Shown piece after piece: positions 45,372 to 53,700 of a stretch of 64,000 nt of DNA (position 1 is the stretch's first letter; each line of letters starts with the position of its first letter). The position numbers were made by a program, and so were the translations under genes. Under the pieces are notes generated by a model. That model did not search any database and had not been told where the DNA came from. It worked only from the letters and a program-made list of their open reading frames with translations. The DNA comes from Rugalucina vietnamica (taxonomy: Eukaryota; Mollusca; Bivalvia; Lucinida; Lucinidae): contig OZ024871.1 of the NCBI GenBank assembly GCA_964017185.1, positions 64,608,866-64,672,865 on the forward strand, read 5' to 3'.

Positions 45372-47586
45372 ATTGCTGTTTCCATACCCGTATTCCGAAT
45401 AGTTTAATAACAAATATATATCATTTGCAATCAGGAGCATTTCTGTTATCTACATGTATGAGAAAATGACAGCGTAAATACAATGTACGCAATAATTACG
45501 TTTACATATTCTGATAATATACCGATGTCACAAACATGTGCATCACCCGGGACGCAGAATTATTTTGAAAACTTCACTGTCATCGCATTTGGTATTAGAA
45601 TAACTTCGTGTTTCACATATAACTACAAACATGCTTCAATAACAAGATGGTATACATAATTTGAGGAGCAATGAGCCTACTGTCGATAAAACAATTTCTG
45701 TTTATTTAAAATCATCTTTTTAAAAGTTTGTAACATAATTATAGCAAGTTTAATATCAAAATGATGTGCATTTAGAATAGATTTCGATTATATAAATTTT
45801 GAAGACGTAATTTGAAATTCATTCTAAACAATTTGCAACTTCTATTTTTTCCCTCTTGTTTTTCTGCTCTCGCACGTGGCACAATGTGACGCGGATTATC
45901 TACTTCTTTATCATCACCAAACAAGCTCACGGAAGATTGAGTTGATTAAAACTTACGCAATTAAGCTCATAAAACTTTCTAACCGCCACCGATAGACTGT
46001 CGGATTGAAATCAAACAATAAATTTCTAATAACCTGTTCAAACTTGTCACAAGCAGAATGATAAAAATCAAGAAGAAAATTTGGTTCTTTGTTCTCTTAA
46101 GTAGCCCAAATATACTTCTAATTTTTTTTTCATCTTTCTATTTTCTGAACCATTATTTATGTATTCATAATTTTAGCACCTACTTATGTTTTTATTACAT
46201 TAAAATTCACTGCACAACATTACTTAGAATAAGTGCCTTATAAAGTCTAATGACGGTGGCTTTGTCGGCACCAAAAGTGGTTCCCGAGACCAGTCTTAGG
46301 ACGTTCATATCTTTGCTGCACCTTTCTATAAGATTGGTTATATGATCTCTCCATGTGAGATGTTTATCAAATATTAAACCCAGAAACTTTGCCCAAGGTG
46401 ATCCGGGTGACGTCTTTTTATATGACTACAGCACAGTGAGCGCTGTACAGTGAGCGCTGTACATCTTAATTGAAGTTGTTAAGCCCGTTGCACACAATGT
46501 TAACGTACATGCGTACACTTTTCTCACTTTGGACTGATGATTTTATTTTATTTATCAAATATGAAAGTGTTATACACTAGCATGCCTATTGCAATTTTCC
46601 CTTCATATCAGACCTAGTTTGGTGGTTTTTATTTCACGCCACCACGCTTTAATTGAACAAAAATCAGCTGGAACATCACTGAAACTCTCATGCCTTGCTA
46701 CCCGAAATGAAGTATTTAGTTTTCTAGGCAGTAAACAACCAAGACGCATATGGAAGTTTCATGGTAAAGAAATTACTCACTTTTATATAAGGTAAAGACT
46801 GCTTGATGATCAAACTGTGATCAATCTCTCCCTCCCCATTTCTGGTGAAAATTCTAGTGACGTCATTAAGGTTCCCGTCCCCTATTTCTTCTTCGTAAAT
46901 GGTGCTGCGAATGAAGGGCTGAAACGGAACGGCAAACGAATTTAACTTTAAACCTCAAATGTTGTCGAAATTTGATATTAAACCGTTGCAAGTTAAACTT
47001 GACGTCGACGGTTGAAAAACCTTTGCAAACACTTTGTGTTAATTGGTGTAGGCTTTTAAATTCGGTGCGCGCAATCAGAAAATTTAAAGTGGGTGCTTTT
47101 AGAGCTGATCGAACTGAAAAAGTAGGTGCTCAGAGGTAAAGAAACTAAAAAAGGAGGCTTAAAGGCGGCACATGTCCTTACTGCCTTAATATGGGAGTAC
47201 CCATGTGCAGCCCGGGGTTTGATTATACAGCGCATGCACTACATGTACGTGTGAATTGGTGTGAATTGGTGATGTCATGAGTTTTTTTTTTTAATAGAAT
47301 GCGACATTTATGCCGAATCGACCATAATCATTTCATATGACGGTACATGTATTTTATGTGACGACCCCTGTGTTAAACACGGAAGTAGCTTGTTTAAAAC
47401 CAAGCGAGGCAACAAATGGGCTTGATTTTAACCAGTCACCCTTTAACTTAGCCTCACTCATTGATTCCTCGCATACTTTGAAACGGTTCCAGAACCGAAG
47501 TTACGATATACATTCCTTTTTTTGCTCACCTGCACTTCAGGTAAATCCTTGTATTTTTGTAACAAATGAGTCCATTTTGAGGTCAT
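30931..47586 (-). CDS. mtnK-like: Methylthioribose-kinase-like protein, 7 exons, complete
   Basis: Exons (minus order): 47586-47530, 46918-46781, 34852-34729, 34134-33963, 32444-32044, 31698-31590 and 31081-30931. All joints are GT-AG with agreeing phases; 1152 nt give 383 residues and a stop. MTR kinase phosphorylates 5-methylthioribose on O1 with ATP in methionine salvage. Motifs: EIGDGNLN (residues 30-37, nucleotide loop), SLIIKQSLPYIK (54-65, ATP-binding Lys), VCMEDL (107-112), HGDLHTGS (227-234, catalytic loop with Asp229), DMEFAFIGP (246-254) followed by AAFDLGLLIANY, and RRLVGAAHNADLEG (from 333; the paired Arg bind MTR in bacterial enzymes). Length fits bacterial MtnK (about 400). The start ATG begins a 19-codon exon whose frame joins exon 2 in phase 0. 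Intron 2 carries the LINE nest. Animals normally use MTA phosphorylase, so this gene is unexpected. A related small-molecule kinase of the same fold is the alternative. Confidence 0.88.
31165..31440 (-). repeat. Family B MITE, partial hairpin
   Basis: From 'atgaaaacatgcccatgtaa' to 'cggacttgttatcttgatg', in kinase intron 6. The left hairpin arm is deleted; GAGGCGGTTCTAACGAG remains. Confidence 0.7.
32708..32978 (-). repeat. Family B MITE copy
   Basis: 'aatgaaaacatgcccatgca' to 'gcatgttttcgtaatg'. The hairpin is GTTAGAGCCGCCTC/GAGGCAGTTCTAAC, with one mismatch in each arm. An A-rich tract has expanded near 32870-32915. It lies in kinase intron 4. Confidence 0.75.
33045..33205 (-). repeat. Family C tRNA-derived SINE
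   Basis: Reverse orientation: 'gtcaacaatttttcagtcat', 'gggggtcgaacccagga' (B-box complement) and 'tctaccactacgccatcgcg' (A-box complement). It lies in kinase intron 4. Confidence 0.75.
33288..33510. repeat. Family B MITE, truncated at right
   Basis: 'tacgaaaacacaacagattt' to 'agtggggtataagggagtt'; hairpin arms strongly decayed ('cttggcgaggtggttc'). The expected right end is replaced by the fragment at 33507-33647. Confidence 0.65.
33507..33647. mobile_element. Detached end of the TA-flanked element
   Basis: About 140 bp match, in reverse, the first 130-odd bp of the element at 37490 (for example 'tatgctcctgttaaaaaaac' and 'ttttgataatgaccca'). Only this one end is present, wedged between two family B copies. 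Confidence 0.7.
33665..33941 (+). repeat. Family B MITE, intact hairpin
   Basis: GTTAGAACCGCCTC/GAGGCGGTTCTAAC with loop GAC; ends 'gcatcatgaaaacatg' and 'ggcaagttttcgtaatg'. It stops about 21 bp from the splice donor of kinase exon 4. Confidence 0.8.
35009..37042 (-). other. LINE 3' untranslated region
   Basis: No splice-linked gene is seen. At 36558-36971 (-) a 137-codon frame and overlapping frames on both strands lie in a GC-rich patch. Positions 36602-36611 (GGTGCAAGCT) and 37025-37035 (AGCTTGCACC) are inverse copies. The minus-strand text CACCAG|GTAAGTAT at about 36594-36608 is a perfect consensus splice donor. Confidence 0.5.
37043..37489 (-). pseudogene. LINE ORF2, C-terminal fragment
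   Basis: About 149 codons ending in a stop. Contains RLRLGHNRLGLHCAW, then a CTRC..HVFFEC Cys/His knuckle typical of the LINE C-terminus. The upstream frame continues in the fragment 40419-41344 once the TA-flanked element is ignored. It is a broken copy, so no active enzyme is expected. Confidence 0.8.
38318..38365 (+). repeat. Family A MITE remnant
   Basis: Only 'gcatgagaaaatgtgtc' and 'tttcgaccaggtctgagac' remain. Confidence 0.4.
38440..38657 (-). repeat. Family C tRNA-derived SINE
   Basis: Well-preserved reverse copy: 'gggcttaacgtcccagtcaa', 'gtgtcttgcccaaagacac', 'cgtacccaggacctctcgat' and 'ataccactacgccaccgcgc'. Inserted inside the TA-flanked element. Confidence 0.8.
38870..39055. repeat. 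Family B MITE remnant
   Basis: 'cccacttttatgtagtgacg' and 'tctctgtatattgcatggg' followed by 'cattttcgtaatgg' are kept; the hairpin core is gone. Confidence 0.5.
40419..41344 (-). pseudogene. LINE RNase H domain fragment
   Basis: About 308 codons in one frame. RNase H motifs in order: HVFTDGSKD (first Asp), TTELIAIEYAI (Glu), VIFSDSLSSIQ (second Asp) and WIPSHVGIPGNELAD (His and last Asp). All catalytic acids are present. The longer open frame at 40329-41618 reads into the LTR on one side and into the TA-flanked element on the other, so its ends are artefacts. Confidence 0.85.
41345..42606 (-). repeat. 3' LTR
   Basis: Carries a (GTT)n microsatellite at 41724-41758. The first ~95 bp differ strongly from the partner LTR; the remaining ~1.17 kb look almost identical. 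Confidence 0.8.
42607..44951 (-). other. Internal region of the LTR element
   Basis: AT-rich, with an (ATTT)n tract at 42966-43005 and no frame above about 70 codons. On the minus strand a primer-site candidate TGGCGATCCCGTCC lies about 15 bases inside the 5' LTR. I could not match it to a tRNA. Confidence 0.55.
44952..46219 (-). repeat. 5' LTR
   Basis: Partner of 41345-42606; its (GTT)n tract (45330-45371) is longer by about two units. Confidence 0.8.
46224..46389 (-). pseudogene. LINE reverse-transcriptase thumb fragment
   Basis: The frame opens KFLGLIFDKHLTW, typical of the post-palm part of LINE reverse transcriptases. It is cut at its start by the LINE's 5' truncation at 46389 and at its end by the LTR element. 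Confidence 0.75.
46401..46780 (-). other. Original kinase intron 2 sequence
   Basis: Host DNA between the LINE's right target copy and exon 2. Contains a tandem 15/16-mer 'cagtgagcgctgta' at about 46434-46462. A 68-codon plus-strand frame (46589-46795) overlaps exon 2 and has no recognised motif. Confidence 0.5.
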
Positions 47587-47704
47587 GATTTCGGTTCACA
47601 TGGGTCACTATGAGGGTCGTTAAAGAGGTATGCCAGCCACCATATTAATATTTACATACAGGTATAAATCTGAGGGGCTTGCTCACCGGGTAAAACTAAT
47701 GGCA
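47587..47704. promoter_or_regulatory. Presumed 5' flank of the kinase gene
   Basis: Lies directly upstream (minus strand) of the start codon at 47586-47584. No TATA-like box could be fixed. The stretch ends at the family J copy starting at 47708. Confidence 0.3.
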
Positions 47705-47707
47705 TTA

Positions 47708-48140
47708 TGCACCAGTCATTTGTATCTCCCCCCCCCCCACACACACACACACCCCAGGGCCGGGGATATCGGGGACACAGCGGGGCTAAAGTGTCGTGAT
47801 TTTTCCTCTGATGCTCTGATAAATACCGGCAGTGCCGGGGATGTGCCGGCGTTTTAATTTCCCGCCAATACATGGTCACAATAATTTAAATCAGAATTTA
47901 GTTGTATTTTTAACATCTAATCACTTTAAAACTTTTGATCCTTATTCAATCTGCAAATGTACCTGTACATTTACATGCAGAAATTCAAAAATTCAAGCCC
48001 CACTCTCATATTGTTTCATTAGAACAACTCTCAGATGTTGTTCCACATTGTTGTCAGCCTCCGAGGAGCCGGGGCTTTTGGCAAGGATTTTAACACAAAT
48101 ATTTTAACGATTTTTGCGGGGCTTTAAAACTGAAAAGTTA
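47708..48140. mobile_element. Family J element, right end eroded
   Basis: TTA (47705-47707) precedes TGCACCAGTCATTTGTAT, a C-run and 'gggccggggatatcgggg'. It extends to 'gcggggctttaaaactg', and no clean right terminus is left. Confidence 0.65.
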
Positions 48141-48285
48141 ATTAAACGCAATTTACCGAAAATCACTAACGTCACAATAACATCGATGAAAGCCATATTG
48201 ACGGCAAATCATTCGCCGACGGTTAGATATACATGTACAATCAAGAAAATATCATAGAATCTAACATTTGAAAAGAACTCCAAAA

Positions 48286-48286
<1 letters not shown>

Positions 48287-48323
<37 letters not shown>
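48287..48323. repeat. (AAT)n microsatellite
   Basis: About twelve AAT units. Confidence 0.9.
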
Positions 48324-48326
<3 letters not shown>

Positions 48327-48639
48327 TAGAATAAAATGTGCATTTCTAAAGTGTTTCAGTATGTGATTTCATGTATGTAGCTATCTATCTATCTTCATAA
48401 ACTGTGTCGATCAATTTCTGATCATTATCTCAGGTGTGGGGTGGGTGCTAAATTTTGAAGTTAGCAAGATGGGGAGAAAATTCGGGATATGCCATTAAAA
48501 CTATTACTACATTTACTACGTTGCATTTCTTTTGTCAGTCAGTATATGATAATATGAACTTTGAAAAAGTGACATGCATTAAAATGCCGCAAAATGGATA
48601 TCTTTTTATCATATTTTTATCATTATTATTTATTCACTT

Positions 48640-49600
48640 ATGTTTTTATGGCCCAAACTTCGAAGAAGTTGAAGGGGCATATTGATCTGTGCAGTGCAGT
48701 GCGTGCAGGGCAGTGCGTGAGTAACGCTTAGCACTCGGACTCGGGGACCGAGTTAAAATTTGGTATGTAGTTTGTAAATGAAAATTAAGAGGATCCGTAT
48801 TTTTCTTTCAGGTAAATTCAAGGGGCCATTATGTGAGAGTTATGTCCCTTTAAAGTCACTCCCTTTTTATGCACCATTCATTTGTATCCCCCCCCCCTAG
48901 GGCCAGGGATAGCGGGGACAATGCGGGGCTAAAGTACCAGGCTTTAACCTCTGATGAGTCCCGGCAGTGCCGGAGATTTTGCCGGGGTTTTAATTTCCCG
49001 CCAATACACGGTCACATTAATTCAAATTAGATATTAATGGTATTTTTAACATTTAATTACCTTTATGGTACTTATTTAATTTGCAAATGCACATATATAA
49101 ACATTTACATGCGCAAATTGAAGCCATTCTCTCATGTTTCAGTTTCATCAGAACAACTCCCAGCTGTTGTTACACGTTATTTGCCGTTATTGTCAGTCTC
49201 CGGGGAGCCGGGGCTTTTAGCAGGGATTTTACCACAAATCTGGCTTTTAGCCGGGCTTTAAAAATTGAAAAATTAAAAGCCCCGCTATTCCCCGGCCCTA
49301 GGGGAGCCGGGAATACAAATGACTGGTGCATTAATTCTTGATCATAAAGTGGACTTTGAGAAAACAGTGGGTACCTTGTGCGCGCAACTCCTGCAGTTTA
49401 ATACCGATTCTCTTGAAACTTTACAGATGTTGTGACCATGTTTTGAAAATATGCATGTTAGTGGTCTGGATATATAGCCTATAAAATCCTCAGATTATTT
49501 TTTGTCACTTTTTCGCGATTTTAACTTAGCCATTTTCGCCATTTTGACTATAAAAGTGAATGGACGGCGCCGAATGGACAGTGGGTACCCTTTGTGCGCA
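48640..49600 (+). repeat. Bivalve-type repeat split by family J
   Basis: 'atggcccaaacttcgaagaa' to 'gagagttatgtcccttta' lies left of the family J insert. 'aaacagtgggtaccttgtgc' and 'ccgattctcttgaaacttta' lie right of it. The phrase 'cagtgggtaccctttgtgcg' recurs at about 49580. Family name not known to me. Confidence 0.5.
48870..49330. mobile_element. Family J element, intact ends
   Basis: 461 bp with inverted ends TGCACCATTCATTTGTAT and 'atacaaatgactggtgca', flanked by TTA (48867-48869 and 49331-49333). Interior is G/C-block rich ('agccggggctttta', 'ccggccctagggg'). The 3-bp TTA target suggests the PIF/Harbinger group. Confidence 0.8.
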
Positions 49601-50169
49601 ACTCTACTCCTCAGATTATTTTATTTTTTTTTTTTTTTTTTTTTTCGCAATTTGAACTTTTCATTTTTCGGACATTTTCACATCTTGAAAGTGACGCACC
49701 AGTTGGGGGCATACCCAGGGGTGGGGCATTGTGTTTCATAAACACATTTTATCTTTTTTTTTTTTTTTCCATTTCTACGCACTCTTTTCTTAGCTAACGT
49801 TATGTTTTGTGAACTTATTGTATTGAATGGAAGAGAAATAGTGCCAGATCGTACGTCATAACAATACGTCATAGGATAAAAATAACTGCGAATTCTATTT
49901 TTGTGTGGAGGTGTGTTCTTTTAGTGCAATCAGAATTCAGATAGAAGGTCACCTTCGATTTGGCACATGGCCAAGATTTTCTGATGCAACTCGTGGAAGA
50001 CTGTTTATTCATTTCTACAAACATCATAAAATATAGTTCGATAAATTTTAAGTATTGAAATAATTTTCAAAAATTTACATCAACATAAATTTATAAGAAA
50101 TCAATAATATTCTTGTAAGTTATTCTAATCAAATGTAAATAATACAGAAAATACATGTATTTTAAAAGT
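49601..50169. other. Intergenic DNA between kinase and ATF4-like genes
   Basis: Poly-T runs near 49620-49645 and 49755-49768, otherwise AT-rich. Its right part is the likely promoter region of the ATF4-like gene, but no core element can be fixed. Confidence 0.35.
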
Positions 50170-50363
50170 TAGACCGAATCACAGCGAACGAATTTTGACA
50201 GAGCGCGCACCTGACTACGATTCCGCCAACGTGTCGCATACCACGATACAATGCGATAGAAGAAACACATGCGATAAACAAAACAGCGAATATGGACGAA
50301 TAGTTGGGCAACTAAAGTCTCCGTGCTTCGGCACACCGGCACACATTTATTCATCAACATGGC
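50170..50363 (+). other. ATF4: ATF4-like 5' UTR exon (start estimated)
   Basis: Ends at a strong donor GC|GTAAGT (50364). It contains three minimal uORFs and the start of the long uORF. The transcription start is not visible; 50170 is an estimate. Confidence 0.55.
50251..50303 (+). promoter_or_regulatory. Three minimal uORFs
   Basis: ATG-CGA-TAG at 50251-50259, ATG-CGA-TAA at 50269-50277 and ATG-GAC-GAA-TAG at 50292-50303. The last has three sense codons, the same as uORF1 of mammalian ATF4. It ends 55 nt before the long uORF. Confidence 0.6.
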
Positions 50364-50608
50364 GTAAGTTAAATTTTTGTATCTCTTCATTATTTCCATA
50401 AAGTTTAATGTTGAAAAACATTTTAATTTGAGATTTTCCGTCCAATTTAGCTACAAAATGGCGGCCTAATTGGCTTGCGCTGTTTCATGGTTTGGCGTAA
50501 TTTCATCTTCACCTAGTTTCCTTATGTAATATCTGTCTCGCAAATAAATAACAATGATGAAGTCGTTTCATTGTAGCCTAGTTTTGAGTGAACTATTCAT
50601 TATTAAAC

Positions 50609-50631
50609 GGGGGGGGGGGGGGGGGGGGGGG
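50609..50631 (+). repeat. G23 run in intron 1
   Basis: Uninterrupted run of 23 G followed by 'caggggggc'; G-quadruplex-prone and probably length-variable. Confidence 0.85.
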
Positions 50632-50919
50632 CAGGGGGGCTGTTGCACGAGAAAACTACTTGTTGAAAACCGTTCATTTGATGCTTGGCACTGGCCCAGA
50701 TCTAACCAGCTTATGAATATGCAGCATGTAATGTGGTCATTTTGCATCTGCTAGATCAAATCATATTCATCAATTGGGGCTTTTATTCAGTCGGATGTCA
50801 TGGTAGATCTTATTGTTGTTGATCATGCAGTCACCATATGTGGTTTTTAGTGCAAACCAGTTAAAGAGCCGCGGCTTCTGGCTTCTCCAGTCTGTCGTAT
50901 GAGATTAACATTATAGACG

Positions 50920-50995
50920 CAGGTCCTGTCTCCATATGACCTTAACTCTTGGTGGGACATTAAACCCCAAAACAACCAACCAGTTAAAGGTAACA
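50920..50995 (+). repeat. SINE tail fragment
   Basis: 'gtctccatatgaccttaact' followed by 'ttggtgggacattaaacccc' matches the insert at 12223-12289. Lies in intron 1 of the ATF4-like gene. Confidence 0.6.
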
Positions 50996-51121
50996 CCATG
51001 CAATTCTAATGTTGCAGTCATATCATACAGGTTTTTACATGTCATTTCAGGTTTTCCTACATTTTCCTTTTCCTGGCACTAGCCACTATCGACCAGACTT
51101 CATCACAATACGATTTTGAAG

Positions 51122-52607
51122 ATGACGAGTATGAGCTTGTTCGACAACATGGAGTTCTCCCTGCCGTCGGAGAACTACCTCGACGAGACCTTTGGTCTCT
51201 CGGCGGAGATCATGTCCGCTGACCTTAATACCGATGGGAGCATTCTTGACTTAGGGCATGGGCTGAAGCCACAGACGCTGCTTAGCACCGAGGACTCAAT
51301 CAGTGACCTGTTTCAAGACAGCTATGGAGGTAAATCTTGGCCGTTTTGATTAACATGCAACTGAGTCTTTAAAGTGTGCTTCTTTAATTAAAGGCAGTTA
51401 AAGCAGAAATTAGAAATGTGGCTATTTGATTTTGAATAATTCTGAAAGCTCGAAAATGTTAGATTGGTTGAAGAGAATTCTTATCAAAGTCCAAGGAATG
51501 CTTAAGGTTACAGATAATGGTCACTTCCATATAGCTTTATTCAAGGTCTGTAAAAGCTAAAACTTTTTTAATGCGTTCTTATTGTGTACTTATTTTTCTG
51601 AAAAGCAAAGTAAAACTGTTACATTATTTTCAGGGTCACTGGGTGAAGAGTGGATGGAGAATGTTGACCTGAGCACATTTCTAGAACCTGATGGCTCTGT
51701 CCCAATAGCTTCGGTTGAACCAATTGTAAATGTAAAGCAAGAACAGATCTTCAAGCCAGAACCAGCATGTATAATCAAGCAAGAAACGGTTCAGCCAAAA
51801 CAAAAGCCTGCTCCACTTAAAACTGATGTGAAAAACAATGCGTTTGAACTGCTAAAGTCATTGCTGATGGGGGCAATCAGTGAAAAGACCCTTCTCTCTG
51901 GGCCCATAAGTATCACTGAATTTCCGCCACAAGCCAACATACCATCATCACCGGAGGCGGAGGTCCCGGATGTTAATTTCTTCACAGAGGACTTGTTATC
52001 TGGCATGGATTCCTATGAGGCGCCAGAAACTATACAGATTGAAGTAAAGCCTGAGCAGATTGACAGTACCCCAGTTATAGACATTAGTCAACTGGACAAT
52101 ACTTCAGTCATAGACATCAGCCAGGTTGACCTTGACCCAGAGATCAGTCAGGATGACATTGAGTCCCTGCTATCGTCGGGGCCGTCATCCCCGGAGGATT
52201 CAATCACCTTTCAAACCCTTGACACTTCTCAGCTTGATGAAAGTTTCACATCATCTAGCGCGGATTCTAGTTTTGACAAAGAAAGCAGTACTGAAGTAGT
52301 CATAGTAAGGGAATCAAAACGTAAAGCTAAGCAACAAAAGTCACGGCCGTCACCATATAACAGTGATGACGGCATGTACTTGACCAAGAAAGATAGGAAA
52401 AAAATTCAGAACAAGAATGCAGCCACTCGGTATAGGGTCAAAAAGCGACAAGAGAAAGATTCTATACAACAACAGGAGAATCAATTGTTGGAGAAAAATA
52501 GGGAGTTACGAGAGAAAGCGGACTCACTGCAGCGCGAGATTGCATACATGAAAGAGTTGATGAACGAGATATACAAAGCGAAAGGCGTGAAACGCGAAAT
52601 TATTTGA
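51122..52607 (+). CDS. ATF4: ATF4-type bZIP transcription factor, 2 coding exons
   Basis: Coding exons 51122-51329 and 51634-52607 (phase 1 joint, GT-AG) give 393 residues. ATF4 is the stress-induced bZIP effector of the integrated stress response, activating amino-acid supply and redox genes in the nucleus. The start MTSMSLF resembles the vertebrate MTEMSFL. The middle is acidic and Ser/Pro-rich, as in an activation domain, with a repeated VIDISQ-D motif near 170-190. The basic region is at about 321-346 with NKNAATRYRVKKR. Zipper heptads are at 354, 361, 368, 375 and 382 (L, L, L, M, I). The end KAKGVKREII parallels the vertebrate tail. The first in-frame ATG with A at -3 is chosen. Translation is probably governed by the uORFs. 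ATF5 is the alternative name; an invertebrate usually has one ATF4/5 gene. Confidence 0.93.
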
Positions 52608-53214
52608 AGCAATCTTACGCCTCAGTGACAGAACTTCAGAGATATAGGCCAACAATTTCCGTTCTGACGAGCAATGTTCTGTTGAATTGTTTTCACGAGA
52701 GAACTGCCCGTCAGAGAGGTGATACAATGACAAATTAGCCTGTGTGTCTGAACTTCTTGTGTGAGAGTAAATTATGAGAATGTGTGTCTGTTTTAATGGA
52801 TCGTCATCATCTTTCCTCATTTTTGCCTCATTTCACAATTTAAGGATAAGGTTCATAAAGTTTGGTTTTTAAAGATGACAAAAACAACATTGAAGTACAT
52901 TTGTAAATGATCTCATAACAGATTTTCAGTCGCCATCTTGTATTGTTTAAATGTCACATTTTATCTGGGACTAATGTTATTTTGCATCATGTAAATCAAA
53001 CTGACAAATTCATAGTAAAAAAGAATCATGAATCAAATTGTAGTTGTTGAAACATTTGTAAAAAAAAGCACAATAGAGTACTTGTTGAACTTAATTTTGT
53101 AGTTGGTTTCTTTATTTGTCCAAGTAAAAACCAGGAAGCATGTTCAAAAGTTTGCTGCTATGGTAGTGTGGTCGGAAACCAATTTGCAGCTAGAGGACAT
53201 GTTCATGGATATAT
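52608..53214 (+). other. ATF4-like 3' UTR and flank
   Basis: AT-rich, repeat-free stretch after the TGA at 52605-52607. I saw no perfect AATAAA, so the transcript end is unknown. A 98-codon antisense frame (52524-52820) is not supported. Confidence 0.4.
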
Positions 53215-53448
53215 GAGCTGTGTCATGAGAAAACTGGTTTTTTGCCTATTCGAAAACCCGGGCGCAGATCGGCTGTGCAGTAACTGCCCAGCTGATCAGC
53301 GTCTTGGTTTTCGCTGCTCGGACATTTAAATTCCTCTTCTACATCTACCCAAAATTTCAAGATTCTAACTTCTGAGACTGTACGGGCCAGTATGTGTCAG
53401 ACCTGGTCGAAAACCCCGAAGACCGGTTTTCTTGCGTCACGGCTGATA
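53215..53448 (-). repeat. Family A MITE copy
   Basis: Ends 'gagctgtgtcatgagaaaac' and 'cttgcgtcacggctgat'; core 'gatcggctgtgcagtaactg' with an imperfect complement. Confidence 0.75.
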
Positions 53449-53464
53449 TAATAGTGCACCCATT

Positions 53465-53603
53465 TATTAGCTCACCTGAGCTGAAGGCTCACAGCTTATA
53501 GTATATCCATGCTCTGTCGTCTGTCCGTCGTCCACAAGTTCAAAGATCTTCTCTGAAACCACTTGACCAATCAAAGTCAAACTTCATGTTGAGCATCCTT
53601 GGG
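53465..53603 (+). repeat. Family D copy, left part
   Basis: 'attagctcacctgagctgaa' to 'catgttgagcatccttggg'. It continues at 60814 after the 7.2-kb insertion. Confidence 0.75.
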
Positions 53604-53700
53604 CACGCCGGGTAAACAGTCAATTTGTACACCGAAGGCGTACAATTATGAAATAATTTGACCAGTTCCGGAATAAAAGTTGACCGGTATAAATAGGACG

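Larger units (their letters stand above)
41345..46219 (-). mobile_element. Non-autonomous LTR retrotransposon in the LINE
   Basis: Two direct repeats of about 1.26 kb (41345-42606 and 44952-46219) flank 2.35 kb. The repeats begin TGTTATGCCGTAA and end TGCACAACA (TG...CA). TTAC on both sides (41341-41344 and 46220-46223) is a 4-bp target duplication; removing one copy restores the LINE frame. The purine tract GGAGGGAGAGGTGG abuts the repeat at 42606 on the minus strand, which sets the orientation. The interior has no gag, protease, RT or integrase frame, so it resembles a large non-coding derivative. Confidence 0.85.
34964..46389 (-). mobile_element. 5'-truncated LINE (RNase H type), twice interrupted
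   Basis: The 11-bp direct repeat TGCCCAAGGTG at 34953-34963 and 46390-46400 is the target duplication. The poly(A) tail is the T-run at 34964-35008. Net of the two inserts the LINE is about 3.6 kb. On the minus strand it holds the end of a reverse transcriptase (46389-46224), an RNase H domain, a Cys/His C-terminal part (stop at 37043) and a long 3' tail to 35009. It lies in intron 2 of the kinase gene, in the same sense. RNase H plus C-terminal CxxC..H..C fits I-clade-like LINEs; the exact clade is inference. Confidence 0.85.
50359..51222 (+). promoter_or_regulatory. Long uORF overlapping the ATF4-like start
   Basis: ATG at 50359-50361 in a strong context (CAACATGG). The frame crosses the intron 50364-51050 inside codon 2 and ends at TGA 51220-51222: 58 sense codons. 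It overlaps the main start (51122) out of frame by 101 nt. Mammalian ATF4 uORF2 has 59 codons and also overlaps the main start. It depends on the splice joint 50363/51051. Confidence 0.7.
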
